Notes: generated by a model not told the origin, from the letters alone. A stretch of DNA of 64,000 bases from Novosphingobium sp. AP12 (GCF_000281975.1 NZ_AKKE01000010.1:1-64000); one strand, 5' to 3'. Counted from the first letter of the stretch, positions 26,195 to 35,632 are shown. A program made the numbers and translations.

Positions 26195-26588
26195 AAGATA
26201 ATTCCTTTCCGGTTGAACCTCTGGAAGACTGGAACCGTGCGGGGACCCCGCTGCGGCACCGGTATGAACGCCTTCCATGTGGATTGCCTGCGAGTCGCGC
26301 CGGACGATCCGGCTTGAATCTCACAAGCGGGGCCGCCCTTAGACTGATCCTGCGCCGGAATCCAGCCCTTCCTGAAGGCGGGGCCAAAGCCGTCTACCGC
26401 AAGCTGCTGTCACCTCATCGTCAGAATCCGCCATAACCCTCTAAATCAAGGGGTTTGAGCAGGAACCAACTCCTTTCCAAGGGCCTTTCCTTAGCATGGC
26501 TGGTGATAAGTTGTTAACCTAACGGATCATTCAGCAGGAACAGCGGGGATTTTCAGTCGGGGGCAGCGACTTACAAGAAGGCAAGCTC
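26195..26588. other. Divergent intergenic region upstream of rpsB
   Basis: This 394-base gap separates rpsB (minus) from a small plus-strand gene. On the minus strand a TAAGGG-CGGCCCC sequence (26336-26341) with a weak -35 (TGGATT, 26359-26364) at 17 bases matches the -10 side of the promoters of rpmE and atpI, leaving a leader of about 140 bases for rpsB. An AT-richer part (GATAAGTTGTTAACC, near 26510) precedes the plus-strand gene. No other gene is seen. Confidence 0.45.
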
Positions 26589-26948
26589 ATGATGAGTATC
26601 GTTCCACCCGTCCTCTTTTCCCTCGCCGCTTTGGCCGCTGTCCTCACGATCTGGAAAAGCGCGCTGACCGCCCTCCCTGTCGTCCGCAGCCTGCGCAGGC
26701 AACTGGCCGAGACTTCGCTGGAACGGGTCATTCATGTGGCCAGCCTGGATTTACGCACCTCGATCGAACGCCCGGCTGCATCCCGCCGACAGATCGTACG
26801 CGCACGCCGCCATGCGTGTCCGAAAACCGGTGACCCACCGGCTTCACCAATTCCCGCACCGCACTCACGCAGCCTGAGGCGGACATCGAAAAGCGTCGAA
26901 ACAGGCAAACGTAGCGCAGTTTCGTTGGGCACCAGGGCCGGAACTTAG
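26589..26948 (+). CDS. Small membrane protein, hypothetical
   Basis: Unrecognised. The first 40 residues form a convincing membrane segment (PPVLFSLAALAAVLTIWK) with a basic flank, after a GAAGG ribosome site. The remainder is Arg/Ser/Pro-rich and less protein-like. In another frame, near 26811-26880, the sequence ends with RKPVTHRLHQFPHRTHAA, so the true C-terminus may lie in that frame with a frameshift between. Its head resembles that of the next gene. Confidence 0.45.
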   Translation: MMSIVPPVLFSLAALAAVLTIWKSALTALPVVRSLRRQLAETSLERVIHVASLDLRTSIERPAASRRQIVRARRHACPKTGDPPASPIPAPHSRSLRRTSKSVETGKRSAVSLGTRAGT

Positions 26949-27129
26949 TGCCATTGGATTGCCGTCATGGATTCTTGCCGATTCAAGCAAGCGCAAATTC
27001 CACTTGACTCACTTGGAACAAAAAGTGAACTACTGCGCCTGTAGAACATTGATAGAACAGATTCGCGTTTTCCACAAGCTGTCCACAGCCCTCCGCCGGG
27101 TTCGGGGCGATGGTTCGAAAGGAATGGTC

Positions 27130-27411
27130 ATGACTGCATTCGTTGCCTGCCTCTTTACCCTCGCCGCCCTTGCATCGGCATGGAGCATCGGCGCGACAAT
27201 CCGGCGTTACGGTCCGAACGCGATACTGCTGCGGGAGCAATTCGATGCCTGCCCGGGTGCGATGACGCTGGAATGGAAATCCGTCGAGCGAGTGGCCGTC
27301 CCAACTCTGGCGGAAATCAGGATTCCTGAATTCAGGAGGCGTATGGCACGCCGAATGCCGGCAGGCCTGGAGTGGCCGCAGGTCAGCGCGGCACTGGAGC
27401 TTGCCGCCTGA
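27130..27411 (+). CDS. Small membrane protein, hypothetical (paralogue of preceding)
   Basis: A 93-residue protein starting MTAFVACLFTLAALASAWSI, one membrane helix then a soluble tail (ALLREQ-like, TLEWKSVERV, IRIPEFRRRMARR). The purine run GAAAGGA lies before the ATG at 27130; an ATG two codons earlier is possible. The helix and following residues resemble the head of the gene at 26589, suggesting a duplicated pair. Its 3' end overlaps the convergent pssA gene by 29 bases. Function unknown. Confidence 0.6.
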   Translation: MTAFVACLFTLAALASAWSIGATIRRYGPNAILLREQFDACPGAMTLEWKSVERVAVPTLAEIRIPEFRRRMARRMPAGLEWPQVSAALELAA

Positions 27412-28204
27412 CCTTGGCGTAAGTGACCAGGCCGACGGGCAGCAGCACAAGATAAACGAGTGTTATCGCAACCAGCGTGTACCATGTTTCGGTCAACAAG
27501 GCCGCCACGGCCAGACCTACCAGCGCCAGCACGCCGAGGCGCAGCGAGTTGGGCGGTCGTAGCCGCGACCATCCCAGCGTCGGTATCGACGAGATCATCA
27601 AAAACGCGATCACGACCATCCAGATGCTCACGGCAACCGGGTTGGCAAATTCCGAGCGTGTCGTGGCGATCCACAAATACATCGGCAGGAACGCCAACCC
27701 TGCGCCCAGAGGCGCAGGCACTCCCGTCAAGAAACCGGCGGCCTTGTGCGGCTGTTCCAGCATGTCGAGGCGCGAGTTGAAGCGAGCAAGCCTCAGCACG
27801 CAGCAGATCGCGAAGGCGAGTGCAGCGATCCAGCCCAGGCTTGGAATCTGATGAAGAGTCCACAGATAGACGATCAGTGCCGGGGCGACGCCGAAGGAAA
27901 TCGAATCGGCCAGGCTGTCGAGTTCGGCGCCAAAGCGGGTCTGGGCGTTGAGCAGACGGGCGGCGCGCCCATCGATCCCGTCCAGCAGGCCGGCAAGGAT
28001 GATCGCCAGCACTGATTTCTCGAAATCGCCAGCAATGGCGAAGCGGATACCGGTAAGTCCCGAACACAAGGCAGCTGCGGTGATCGCGTTGGGCACGATC
28101 GCGCGCATGGAAAGCCCGGCGGCAAGCCTGCGGCGCGGTCTGCGTCGCATGTCCGGCCTGCCGGCGAAAGCGGCCTCCGCCTCGTAGTCCGGGTCGTCGA
28201 TCAC
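27383..28204 (-). CDS. pssA: CDP-diacylglycerol-serine O-phosphatidyltransferase
   Basis: A 273-residue membrane enzyme making phosphatidylserine. The CDP-alcohol phosphatidyltransferase motif D-G-x2-A-R-x8-G-x3-D-x3-D is seen as [20 protein letters not shown] followed by LDSLAD. About seven hydrophobic segments follow a basic N-terminus ([18 protein letters not shown]). The start overlaps the psd stop by four bases, so the pair is coupled for phosphatidylethanolamine synthesis. Confidence 0.95.
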   Translation of the reverse strand: MIDDPDYEAEAAFAGRPDMRRRPRRRLAAGLSMRAIVPNAITAAALCSGLTGIRFAIAGDFEKSVLAIILAGLLDGIDGRAARLLNAQTRFGAELDSLADSISFGVAPALIVYLWTLHQIPSLGWIAALAFAICCVLRLARFNSRLDMLEQPHKAAGFLTGVPAPLGAGLAFLPMYLWIATTRSEFANPVAVSIWMVVIAFLMISSIPTLGWSRLRPPNSLRLGVLALVGLAVAALLTETWYTLVAITLVYLVLLPVGLVTYAKVRRQAPVPR

Positions 28205-28959
28205 TGGGCGATGCCCTCAATCACCGAGGCACTGGCGAGCACGGCCAGCACGGTTTCCCCTGCGATGATCTTCTGGCCCATCAGCACCCTGGGCTCGGTG
28301 CCGGCAGGGAGATAGACATCGACGCGGCTGCCGAAGCGGATCAGGCCGATGCGCTGTCCGGCGGCGATGATGTCACCCGGCTTCACGAACGGCACGATGC
28401 GGCGCGCGACCAGACCGGCGATCTGCGTGAAGCAGATGCGCAGGCCATCGCTACGCTCGATGAGGATATGCTGGCGCTCGTTCTCTTCGCTCGCCTTGTC
28501 GAGGTCGGCGTTGACGAACTTGCCGGGGATGTAGATCACCCGCTTGACCGAACCGGCAATCGGCGTTCGATTGATGTGGACGTCGAACACCGACATGAAG
28601 ATCGAGATGCGCGTCACGGGTTCAGAGGACATCGGCGCGGAACCCGTGCCGTCGTCCACTGTCAGTTCGCGGGGCGGCGGGACCTTGCCGATCAGCGTGA
28701 CTAGGCCGTCCGCTGGCGCGATGATGGCTCGTTCGTCCTGGGGGGTGACACGCACAGGATCGCGGAAGAACGCCAGGACGCACAACGTCAGCACCGCGAG
28801 CGGCCAGCCTACCCACGGACCGAGCAGTATCCAGCCGGCCAGCGCGACGACGCCGGCGATGGCGCCGAACTTGCGGCCTTCGGGGTGAATGGAGGGCCAC
28901 TGCCACGACGCTTCGCCGCGGCCCTGATTATCGAGAATTTCTCCGGGCATCGCTCTCAT
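28201..28959 (-). CDS. psd: Phosphatidylserine decarboxylase proenzyme
   Basis: A 252-residue short-type decarboxylase that converts phosphatidylserine to phosphatidylethanolamine. The self-cleavage site that forms the pyruvoyl group is the Gly-Ser in [24 protein letters not shown] and two N-terminal hydrophobic segments ([19 protein letters not shown]) are typical. Two starts are possible, Met1 or Met4 (28948-28950); neither has a strong ribosome site. Confidence 0.95.
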   Translation of the reverse strand: MRAMPGEILDNQGRGEASWQWPSIHPEGRKFGAIAGVVALAGWILLGPWVGWPLAVLTLCVLAFFRDPVRVTPQDERAIIAPADGLVTLIGKVPPPRELTVDDGTGSAPMSSEPVTRISIFMSVFDVHINRTPIAGSVKRVIYIPGKFVNADLDKASEENERQHILIERSDGLRICFTQIAGLVARRIVPFVKPGDIIAAGQRIGLIRFGSRVDVYLPAGTEPRVLMGQKIIAGETVLAVLASASVIEGIAQ

Positions 28960-29104
28960 CTAGACAGTGCGCACTAGTACCGCAATGCCGCTGGCCTTGC
29001 GGTGTTCCCTCGCGGGGCAGGCGCCTGCGGATAAATGCGGTGAAGCGGCGTTTTCGGGAATGGCCCCTCTGCGGGGCGCCGGGCCCGCTCTTGCGGGAAG
29101 CTGG

Positions 29105-29190
29105 TGGTGGACAGGGCTGGATTCGAACCAGCGTACGCTTGCACGGGCAGATTTACAGTCTGCTGCCTTTAACCACTCGGCCACCTGTCC
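29105..29190 (-). tRNA. tRNA-Tyr (GTA)
   Basis: Minus strand cloverleaf with acceptor GGACAGG/CCTGTCC, A73 and encoded CCA. The anticodon stem GCAGA encloses CTGTAAA with GTA. A long variable arm (CCGTGCAAGCGTACG region) marks a class II tRNA, as expected for tyrosine. The T loop is TTCGAAT. Confidence 0.97.
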
Positions 29191-29284
29191 ACACCAGTTG
29201 CTGGCTGCTGGAATCCCCTGCGAAAGCGGGAAATTCCGGCGTTGGTCGAGGCTCCGAAAGGGGCCTCGTTGCCGAGGAGCCGGG

Positions 29285-29313
29285 CCTTTGCCGAAGCGAG
29301 CCTTGCCTGTCAA
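29285..29313 (-). promoter_or_regulatory. Candidate tRNA-Tyr promoter
   Basis: Minus strand TTGACA (29308-29313), 17-base spacer, CAAAGG (29285-29290). The -35 is a perfect consensus; the -10 deviates. It lies about 95 bases before the mature 5' end. It overlaps the leader of the divergent rlmB gene. Confidence 0.5.
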
Positions 29314-29373
29314 TGGCCTCCCTGTCAGAGGGGGCAAGAAATTTGCCATATTCGGTTTTCGAAAGGACGATGA

Positions 29374-30204
29374 ATGAACAAGCGTAGCGGCGGAAAAGCC
29401 GGCAGCGAGGGTGATGCCCGCCCGGCGAAAGCCCTGCGCGGCCGCGCAGGCCGGATGAAGAACGGGCGCGGCAGCGGCCGCGCGGGCTCGGGCGCCGTGC
29501 GCCTGTGGGGTCGTCACGCCGTGGAAGCGGCGCTGAAGAATCCCGACCGCGTCCACCGCAAGCTCTGGGCCACGCGCGAGGGCGTCGATTCGCTGGACGG
29601 CGAATTGCCAGAGAATTTCGCCGTGGAGTGGGCGCAGGGTGCCGACCTTGCCCGGCTCGTCGCGCGCGATGCGCCGCACCAGGGGCTGGTCCTCGAATGC
29701 GACCCGCTGGAGGACATGTTCCTCGCCGACGTGCTCGACAACGATCCGCTGCGCCCGGTGATCGTGCTCGACCAGGTGACCGACCCGCACAACGTCGGCG
29801 CGATCATGCGTTCGGCGGCGGCCTTCAACGCCTGCGCCATCGTCACCCAGGACCGCCATGCCCCCGTCGAATCGGGCACGCTCGCAAAGTCCGCATCGGG
29901 CGCGCTGGAAGTGCTGCCCTGGGTGCGCGTGGTGAACCTCGCCCGCGCACTCGAAGAGATCGCCGAGGCCGGTTACTGGCGCATCGGCCTGACCGGCACG
30001 GCGGAAACGACGCTGGGCGAGGCCCTGCCCACCGGCCCGGTCGCGCTGGTGCTCGGCGCGGAAGGCGACGGCATGCGCCACAACATCACGCAGCACTGCG
30101 ACGCTCTCGCCAAGCTGCCGATCAGCGAGGCTATGGAAAGCCTGAACGTCAGCAATGCGGCTGCCATCGCGCTTTACGCCGCGGCCACTCGCGAAACGGA
30201 ATGA
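29374..30204 (+). CDS. rlmB: TrmH-family rRNA 2'-O-methyltransferase RlmB
   Basis: A 276-residue SPOUT methyltransferase, probably acting on Gm2251 of 23S rRNA. The knot motifs are NVGAIMRSAAAFNA, VALVLGAEGDGM and LPISEAMESLNVSNAAAIAL. The substrate-binding domain begins at VRLWGRHAVEAALKNP. The first 40 residues are Lys/Arg/Gly-rich and probably disordered, a common head in sphingomonad RlmB. RlmB is favoured over TrmH by the GRHAVEAAL start, but the exact target is inferred. Confidence 0.88.
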   Translation: MNKRSGGKAGSEGDARPAKALRGRAGRMKNGRGSGRAGSGAVRLWGRHAVEAALKNPDRVHRKLWATREGVDSLDGELPENFAVEWAQGADLARLVARDAPHQGLVLECDPLEDMFLADVLDNDPLRPVIVLDQVTDPHNVGAIMRSAAAFNACAIVTQDRHAPVESGTLAKSASGALEVLPWVRVVNLARALEEIAEAGYWRIGLTGTAETTLGEALPTGPVALVLGAEGDGMRHNITQHCDALAKLPISEAMESLNVSNAAAIALYAAATRETE

Positions 30205-30265
30205 GCCATCCCGGCGCCGCCTCGAAACCGGAGCGGCGCCGAACCGGGCACCTCAGGGGGATAAC

Positions 30266-31117
30266 GTGAAGACCGATCCGCATCGCCTCTCTAGCCGCTT
30301 GCCCTTGCGCAGGGCGTTCGCCGTCGCCGCGCTGGCGCTGCTGGCCGCCGCCTGCATTCTGGCGCCAGGGAAATTCGCCTCGCAGTTCGACCTCAGGAAG
30401 GACCGCAGCTTCGCCTTCCGCTATACCGGCGAGATCCTGATGATCCCGCTGATGAAGACCGGCAAGGACGAGGCGTTCGAGGCGACCGCCTGCCAGAACG
30501 ACGAAACGCTCGAAGAGCGTGACTGCACCGCCGACGAACTTGCCCGGCAGAAGACAGACTGGGAGCAGGCGCGGGAGCAGAAGCGGAAAAGCGATGCGGA
30601 GGCCGCGAAGATGCTGCTTGGCGGGATCGACCCGAGCAATCCCGAATCGGGCAAGGAACTCGCCGCCAAGCTGCGCCGTCAGGCCGGCTGGAAGAAGGTC
30701 GAGTACGTTGGCGACGGCAAGTTCGACGTCGATTTCGCGATCGCCGGCAAACTCGACCACGACTTCACGTTCCCCACGCTCGAAGGCTTCCCGATGAGCA
30801 ACGCGTTCGTGCAGGTCATCGCGCGCCAGGACGGGACGGTGCGCATCGACGCACCCGGGTTCGGCCCCCAGGGCGGCGGGCAGGCGATGGCCGGCATGAT
30901 GGCGGGTATGGCAGCATCGGGCAGCGAGGGCGGTGATTCCAGCGATGGTCCCACCAGCCTCGCCGACGGCAGCTTTGCAGTGCTGACCAACGGCGAGATA
31001 CTTGCGAACAATACCGACGAAGGTCCCGCGGTGTCTCCGGGCGGCAGGATGCTGACCTGGAAGGTCAATCCCCGCACCCCGGCGGCACCCACCGCGCTGT
31101 TGAAGCTGGCGCGTTGA
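30266..31117 (+). CDS. Putative lipoprotein of unknown function
   Basis: GTG 30266 is preceded by CAGGGGGATAAC, a strong ribosome site, and gives 283 residues. The signal ends ALALLAAAC with Cys30, a good lipobox. The mature part contains a Glu/Asp/Gln-rich helical stretch (about residues 80-130, DELARQKTDWEQAREQKRK) followed by beta-rich sequence (KKVEYVGDGKFDVDFAIAG) and a Gly/Met-rich loop (GGGQAMAGMMAGMAASG). I do not recognise a characterised family. It follows rlmB by 61 bases and may share its transcript. Confidence 0.75.
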   Translation: MKTDPHRLSSRLPLRRAFAVAALALLAAACILAPGKFASQFDLRKDRSFAFRYTGEILMIPLMKTGKDEAFEATACQNDETLEERDCTADELARQKTDWEQAREQKRKSDAEAAKMLLGGIDPSNPESGKELAAKLRRQAGWKKVEYVGDGKFDVDFAIAGKLDHDFTFPTLEGFPMSNAFVQVIARQDGTVRIDAPGFGPQGGGQAMAGMMAGMAASGSEGGDSSDGPTSLADGSFAVLTNGEILANNTDEGPAVSPGGRMLTWKVNPRTPAAPTALLKLAR

Positions 31118-31136
31118 TGCCCGGCGTGCGCGGCCT

Positions 31137-31295
31137 TTAGAACCAGAGGTCCCGCACGCAGCGGCCGTCCGGCACACCACCCCCCGAACGTGCCGAGCCA
31201 TCGAAATCGTCTACCGGCAGGTGCGCAGACTTGGGCCGCGTCAGGTGCGCCTAGCGGCAGAAGGCGTAGCGGGTGTCACCGCCTGCTCTTTCCAA
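31137..31295 (-). pseudogene. Coding-like remnant with in-frame amber stop
   Basis: On the minus strand, directly after the hupB terminator, a frame reads LERAGGDTRYAFCR, then TAG (31251-31253), then continues with AHLTRPKSAHLPVDDFDG and ends RCVRDLWF-TAA at 31137. Codon use on both sides of the TAG resembles real genes. It may be the end of a decayed gene; there is no ATG, and chance in GC-rich DNA cannot be excluded. Confidence 0.35.
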
Positions 31296-31332
31296 AGAAA
31301 AACGCCGCGCTGGCCGTTGGGCCGCGCGGCGT
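31296..31332 (-). terminator. Rho-independent terminator of hupB
   Basis: Minus strand ACGCCGCGCGGCC, loop CAAC, GGCCAGCGCGGCGT, then TTTTCTTT. It starts about 40 bases after the hupB stop. Confidence 0.88.
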
Positions 31333-31373
31333 GATCCGATTGACCTGCGAGGCGCTACAGGCCGCCTGCCGTC

Positions 31374-31646
31374 TTAGTTGACGGCGTCCTTCAGGCCCTT
31401 GCCGGCCTTGAATTTCGGCTGCGACGATGCCTTGATTTCCATCGGCTCGCCCGTGCGCGGATTGCGTCCGGTCGACGCCTTGCGCTTGGCGACCGAGAAA
31501 GTGCCGAAGCCGACGAGGCGCACTTCGTCACCCTTCTTCAGCGAGCCCGAGATGGCGTCGAACACGCCTTCGACAGCCTTGGTGGCATCGCTGCGCGTCA
31601 GACCGCTCGAATCGGCAACTGCGCTGATGAGATCGTTCTTGTTCAT
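31374..31646 (-). CDS. hupB: DNA-binding protein HU
   Basis: A 90-residue histone-like nucleoid protein. It has the HU/IHF start MNKNDLISAVADSSGLTRSD and the beta-arm GFGTFSVAKRKASTGRNPRT, with the DNA-intercalating proline. A ribosome site (GGTAAGGGGG) precedes the ATG. It stands alone; lon, a frequent upstream neighbour in other alphaproteobacteria, is not here. Confidence 0.97.
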   Translation of the reverse strand: MNKNDLISAVADSSGLTRSDATKAVEGVFDAISGSLKKGDEVRLVGFGTFSVAKRKASTGRNPRTGEPMEIKASSQPKFKAGKGLKDAVN

Positions 31647-31961
31647 TATGGGAACCCCCTTACCTTTCAGTGGAGCGGATGAAGATGAAATTTTCAGATT
31701 CGCCTCACGATGGGCGACGGAATTGAGCGGGTTTTCCTCAAGGTGGCAAGGGCTAAACCCGCCGATAACTGGCAGTTAATCGCGTTTTTCCGCCGGTCCT
31801 GCAACGATCGGTCATTTTGCGGCGCAGCATGAACAATGCCGCCACCTGGCGACTCGCGATGCCTGACGAACGACATCGAGTGGTTAACGAGCCGCGCTCG
31901 AAATGTAGTTGACGTCTCTTTACGGTACGCAACTTTCGGGTCACCCCAAAGGGGCGGACAC
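31647..31961. other. Intergenic region upstream of hupB
   Basis: The 315 bases between the hupB start and the rplS terminator hold no convincing gene. AT content is higher than in neighbours. On the minus strand CTTGAGG with AAAACCCGCTCAATTC downstream may contribute to a hupB promoter, but no clear -10 could be fixed. Confidence 0.4.
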
Positions 31962-31989
31962 AAAAAAGGCGGCTCTTTACGAACCGCCT
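31962..31989 (-). terminator. Rho-independent terminator of rplS operon
   Basis: Minus strand AGGCGGTTC, loop GTAAA, GAGCCGCCT, then TTTTTG. It begins about 55 bases after the rplS stop and ends the ffh-rpsP-rimM-trmD-rplS run. Confidence 0.88.
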
Positions 31990-32042
31990 CTTCGTGTTGT
32001 CCGGCCTCGCGACCGAACACCCATCCCGGGAAAAGCCGAAGC

Positions 32043-32411
32043 TTAGCCCTGGGTGTCGTTGATGCGACGCTCGGCGATGCGGGCGCGCTTGCCGGTACGA
32101 CCACGCAGGTAGTACAGCTTCGCACGGCGCACGACGCCGCGGCGGACCACAGTGATCGAATCGATGTTCGGCGAGTAGAGCGGGAATACGCGCTCCACGC
32201 CTTCACCAAAGCTCATCTTGCGCACGGTGAAGTTCGAGCCCATGCCACGGTTCGAGCGCGCGATGCACACGCCCTCGTAGTTCTGGACACGGGTGCGGAC
32301 GCCTTCGACGACCTTCACGCCGACGCGGACGGTGTCGCCCGGACGGAATTCGGGGATATCCTTGGCGGCCTTGGCGATTTCTTCGGCTTCGATCTGCTGA
32401 ATCAGGTTCAT
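32043..32411 (-). CDS. rplS: 50S ribosomal protein L19
   Basis: A 122-residue L19. [36 protein letters not shown], and [18 protein letters not shown] are diagnostic. A longer frame upstream lies in the trmD-rplS spacer and is not conserved. Last gene of the rpsP-rimM-trmD-rplS series. Confidence 0.98.
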   Translation of the reverse strand: MNLIQQIEAEEIAKAAKDIPEFRPGDTVRVGVKVVEGVRTRVQNYEGVCIARSNRGMGSNFTVRKMSFGEGVERVFPLYSPNIDSITVVRRGVVRRAKLYYLRGRTGKRARIAERRINDTQG

Positions 32412-32451
32412 GAACCTAAATCCTTCTTTCATGCCGCGCGCCAGAGGCAGA

Positions 32452-33153
32452 CTAGACCCGAGCGTCCCTGTGACGCTCCCATAGGTCAGGCCTGCGTAAC
32501 CGTGTGTCGTCGTCCGCCTGTCGTTTCCGCCAGGCGGCGATCTTCGCATGATCCCCCGATCGCAGCACTTCAGGGATCGTGCGCCCTTCCCACGTGGTGG
32601 GCCGGGTATAGTGCGGATACTCGAGAAGTCCGTCCTCGAACGATTCCTCGGTCCCGCTGGAAGCCGCGCCCATTACGCCGGGAAGCAGCCGAATGCAAGC
32701 GTCCAGAACCATCAGCGCGGCGCATTCTCCGCCCGACAGGACGATGTCGCCGACCGACACTTCCTCTACCTCGCGGCCCTCGAAAATGCGCTCGTCGAAA
32801 CCTTCGAACCGGCCGCACAGGATGGTGACGCCCGGCCCCGCCGCCAGTTCGCGGATGCGCTCCTGCGAGATGGGCTTGCCGCGCGGGGTCATGGCGAGCA
32901 CCGGAGCATCCGGTGCCAGCGTTCGCGCGTGGTCGATGGCCGCGGCGAGCACGTCGACCTTGAGCACCATCCCCGCGCCGCCGCCCGCCGGAGTATCGTC
33001 GACAGTCCGGTGCTTGTCGGCCGCGAAGTCGCGGATCTGGACCGGCGTCATCGTCCACTTGCCCTCGGCCATGGCCCTGCCCGCCAGGCTGACGCCGAGC
33101 GGACCGGGGAACATGTCCGGGTAGAGCGTCAGGACGGTGGCCGCGAAAGTCAT
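32452..33153 (-). CDS. trmD: tRNA (guanine-N1-)-methyltransferase
   Basis: A 233-residue SPOUT enzyme that methylates G37 of tRNA to prevent frameshifting. Knot motifs: [29 protein letters not shown] and [15 protein letters not shown], followed by [13 protein letters not shown]. The start [17 protein letters not shown] fits the family; it overlaps the rimM stop (ATGA). Confidence 0.97.
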   Translation of the reverse strand: MTFAATVLTLYPDMFPGPLGVSLAGRAMAEGKWTMTPVQIRDFAADKHRTVDDTPAGGGAGMVLKVDVLAAAIDHARTLAPDAPVLAMTPRGKPISQERIRELAAGPGVTILCGRFEGFDERIFEGREVEEVSVGDIVLSGGECAALMVLDACIRLLPGVMGAASSGTEESFEDGLLEYPHYTRPTTWEGRTIPEVLRSGDHAKIAAWRKRQADDDTRLRRPDLWERHRDARV

Positions 33154-33665
33154 GCCTCGGCGAACGCCGCGTTGATGACGATCCGCTCGCCGTCCCACTC
33201 GGGCACGGCGGCAGGCGTCATCGGCACCATGAAGCGGAGCCGTTTACCGTCGGCGCCGGCGGGGCGCTCGATCTCGATCACGTCGCCCGCGCCGAAGTTC
33301 TCGATTCCCACGCACGTGCCCAGGGATTCACCAGCGTCCGAGACGGCAGGCAGGCCCAGCAGGTCGGCGTGGTAATACTCGCCTTCCTCCAGCGCCGGCA
33401 TCGCCGAGCGGGGGACGGTGAGCGCGGTACCGCGCAGCTTTTCGGCGGCCGTGCGATCGTTGATCTCGACGAAGCGGGCGATCGCGCCACCCTTCCCGTC
33501 GTCGCGCAGCTTGGACACCGTCAGGGCTGAATCGTTGAAGGCGCGGTAGCGCTTGAGCGCGGCCACGCCTTCTCCGAACAGCTTGAGGCGAACGTCGCCC
33601 GTTACGCCGTGCGCACCGGTGACGGCGGCGAGCGTGACGGGGCGATCTTGGCCAGAAGTCGACAA
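33150..33665 (-). CDS. rimM: Ribosome maturation factor RimM
   Basis: A 171-residue 16S processing factor that acts on the 30S head with S19. The N-terminal RimM domain begins [18 protein letters not shown] and the C-terminal PRC barrel includes [14 protein letters not shown]. The gene lies three bases from the rpsP stop and overlaps trmD, matching the conserved order. Confidence 0.95.
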   Translation of the reverse strand: MSTSGQDRPVTLAAVTGAHGVTGDVRLKLFGEGVAALKRYRAFNDSALTVSKLRDDGKGGAIARFVEINDRTAAEKLRGTALTVPRSAMPALEEGEYYHADLLGLPAVSDAGESLGTCVGIENFGAGDVIEIERPAGADGKRLRFMVPMTPAAVPEWDGERIVINAAFAEA

Positions 33666-33668
33666 GGC

Positions 33669-34130
33669 TTAGGCCTCGGTCGATGCCTCGGTCGTCTCGG
33701 CAGGAGCTTCCTCGGCGGCAGCTTCCTCGACGGCGGGCGCTTCGGCAGCGGCCTTGGCTTCGGCAGCAGCCTCGGCGGCGGCTTCTTCAGCTTCGCGCAG
33801 CTTGGTCGCGCGGTCTTCAGCGCGGTCCTTGGCCTTCTTGCCCGGCTCTGCCTTGTTCGGGTTCACGGTAGCGACGCGCTCCTTGATCCCGGCCTTGTCG
33901 AGCATGCGCGCAACGCGGTCGGTCGGCTGGGCGCCGACGCCGAGCCAGTAGCGCACGCGGTCTTCGACCAGGCGCACGCGGTTCTCGTCATCCTTGGCGA
34001 GGACCGGGTTGTAGGTGCCGACCTGCTCGAGATAGGCGCCGTCGCGCGGAGCGCGCGAGTTGGCGACGACGATCTTGTAGTAGGGGCGCTTCTTGGCACC
34101 ACCGCGCGAAAGACGGATCGAAACGGACAT
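33669..34130 (-). CDS. rpsP: 30S ribosomal protein S16
   Basis: A 153-residue S16. The first 80 residues ([42 protein letters not shown]) form the conserved protein. A tail of about 60 residues is rich in Ala and Glu and probably disordered; such tails occur in other alphaproteobacterial S16 proteins. Separated by 38 bases from ffh. Confidence 0.97.
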   Translation of the reverse strand: MSVSIRLSRGGAKKRPYYKIVVANSRAPRDGAYLEQVGTYNPVLAKDDENRVRLVEDRVRYWLGVGAQPTDRVARMLDKAGIKERVATVNPNKAEPGKKAKDRAEDRATKLREAEEAAAEAAAEAKAAAEAPAVEEAAAEEAPAETTEASTEA

Positions 34131-34168
34131 TGCTCTTACCTTTCTTCAAATCTTAGGAATGTTTGGAT

Positions 34169-35632
34169 TTATTTCTTGAGAAACTTGCCGAGGTCCGGAC
34201 CGCCGGGACCGCCAAGGCCGGGCATCCCGCCCATCCCCTGACCGCCGCCGCCCAAGGCGCCGCCGAGGCCCGGCATGGCGCCTTCGAGACCGCCCTTGCC
34301 GAACATCGCGGCCAGCCCCTTGAGGCCGCCCATCTTCTTGATCTGCTTCATGGCCTTGGACATCTCGAGGTGCATCTTCAGCAGCTTGTTGACGTCCTGG
34401 ACCTGGGTGCCCGAGCCGTTGGCGACGCGGATCTTGCGCTTGGCGTTGAGCAGCGCGGGATTGGTGCGCTCCTTCGGCGTCATCGAACCGATGATCGCAT
34501 CCATGCGCAGCAGCACGCGGTCGTCCATGCCGGACGCCTGCATCGCCGCCTTGGCCTTCTTCATGCCGGGCATCATGCCCGCCAGCATGCCGAGGCCGCC
34601 CATCGACTGCATCTGCTTCAGCTGCATGCGCAGGTCGTTCATGTCGAACTTGCCCTGATCCATGCGCTTGGCGAGCGCCTCGGCGTCCTCGACCTTGACC
34701 GCTTCGGCGGCCTTCTCGACCATGGAGACGATGTCGCCCATGCCGAGGATGCGGTTGGCGACGCGGCTGGGATGGAAGACCTCGAGGGCCTCCATCTTCT
34801 CGCCGGTGCCTGCGAACTTGATCGGCTTGCCGGTGACGGCGCGCATCGAGAGCGCCGCGCCGCCGCGCGCATCGCCGTCCATGCGGGTCAGCACGACACC
34901 GGTGAGATCGACCTGTCCGGCGAAGGACTGGGCGACGTTCACCGCGTCCTGGCCGGTGAGCGAATCGACGACGAGCAGCGTCTCGCGCGGGGTGGAGATG
35001 GCGGCGACCGCCTTCATCTCGTCCATGAGCTGCTGGTCGACGTGGAGACGGCCTGCGGTGTCGAGCAGCAGCACGTCGACCGCCTGGAGGCGCGCGGCCT
35101 GCATGGCGCGCGTGGCGATCTCGGTGGGCTGCTGGCCGGTGATGATCGGCAGGGTGGCGACGCTCACCTGCTCGCCGAGCACCTTGAGCTGTTCCTGCGC
35201 CGCCGGACGGTTGACGTCCAGCGAGGCCATCATAACCTTCTTGCCCTGCTTCTCCTTGAGGAGCTTGGCGATCTTGGCGGTGCTGGTGGTCTTGCCCGAG
35301 CCCTGGAGGCCGACCATCATGATGACTACGGGCGGCGCGGCGTTCAGGTCGAGGCCGGGGACATCCTCGCCGCCGAGCATGTCGACTAGCGCGTCGTTGA
35401 CGATCTTGACGACCTGCTGGCCCGGCGTGACCGAGCGCAGGACGTTCTGGCCGACGGCCTTTTCGGTGACCTGGTCGATGAAGCGGCGCACGACGGGAAG
35501 CGCGACGTCGGCCTCGAGAAGCGCGATGCGCACTTCGCGCATGGCATCGAGGACGTCCTGCTCCTTGAGCGCGCCGCGCCCGCGCAGCTTGTCGAACACA
35601 CCGCCAAGGCGGTCTGAAAGGCTGTCGAACAT
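34169..35632 (-). CDS. ffh: Signal recognition particle protein Ffh
   Basis: A 487-residue SRP GTPase. The NG domain has GLQGSGKTTSTAKIAK, DTAGRLH and TRMDGDARGGAALS; the methionine-rich M domain that binds signal peptides and 4.5S RNA follows (QLKQMQSMGGLGMLAGMMPG). The C-terminus has a Gly/Met/Pro-rich tail ending GKFLKK. Two terminator-like hairpins separate it from tRNA-Ala upstream. The 4.5S RNA gene was not found in the window. Confidence 0.97.
   Translation of the reverse strand: MFDSLSDRLGGVFDKLRGRGALKEQDVLDAMREVRIALLEADVALPVVRRFIDQVTEKAVGQNVLRSVTPGQQVVKIVNDALVDMLGGEDVPGLDLNAAPPVVIMMVGLQGSGKTTSTAKIAKLLKEKQGKKVMMASLDVNRPAAQEQLKVLGEQVSVATLPIITGQQPTEIATRAMQAARLQAVDVLLLDTAGRLHVDQQLMDEMKAVAAISTPRETLLVVDSLTGQDAVNVAQSFAGQVDLTGVVLTRMDGDARGGAALSMRAVTGKPIKFAGTGEKMEALEVFHPSRVANRILGMGDIVSMVEKAAEAVKVEDAEALAKRMDQGKFDMNDLRMQLKQMQSMGGLGMLAGMMPGMKKAKAAMQASGMDDRVLLRMDAIIGSMTPKERTNPALLNAKRKIRVANGSGTQVQDVNKLLKMHLEMSKAMKQIKKMGGLKGLAAMFGKGGLEGAMPGLGGALGGGGQGMGGMPGLGGPGGPDLGKFLKK

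Noticed and set aside
31836-32828. Plus-strand 330-codon frame opposite rplS and trmD
   Set aside because: Mirror of ribosomal protein and trmD codons; no recognisable domain.
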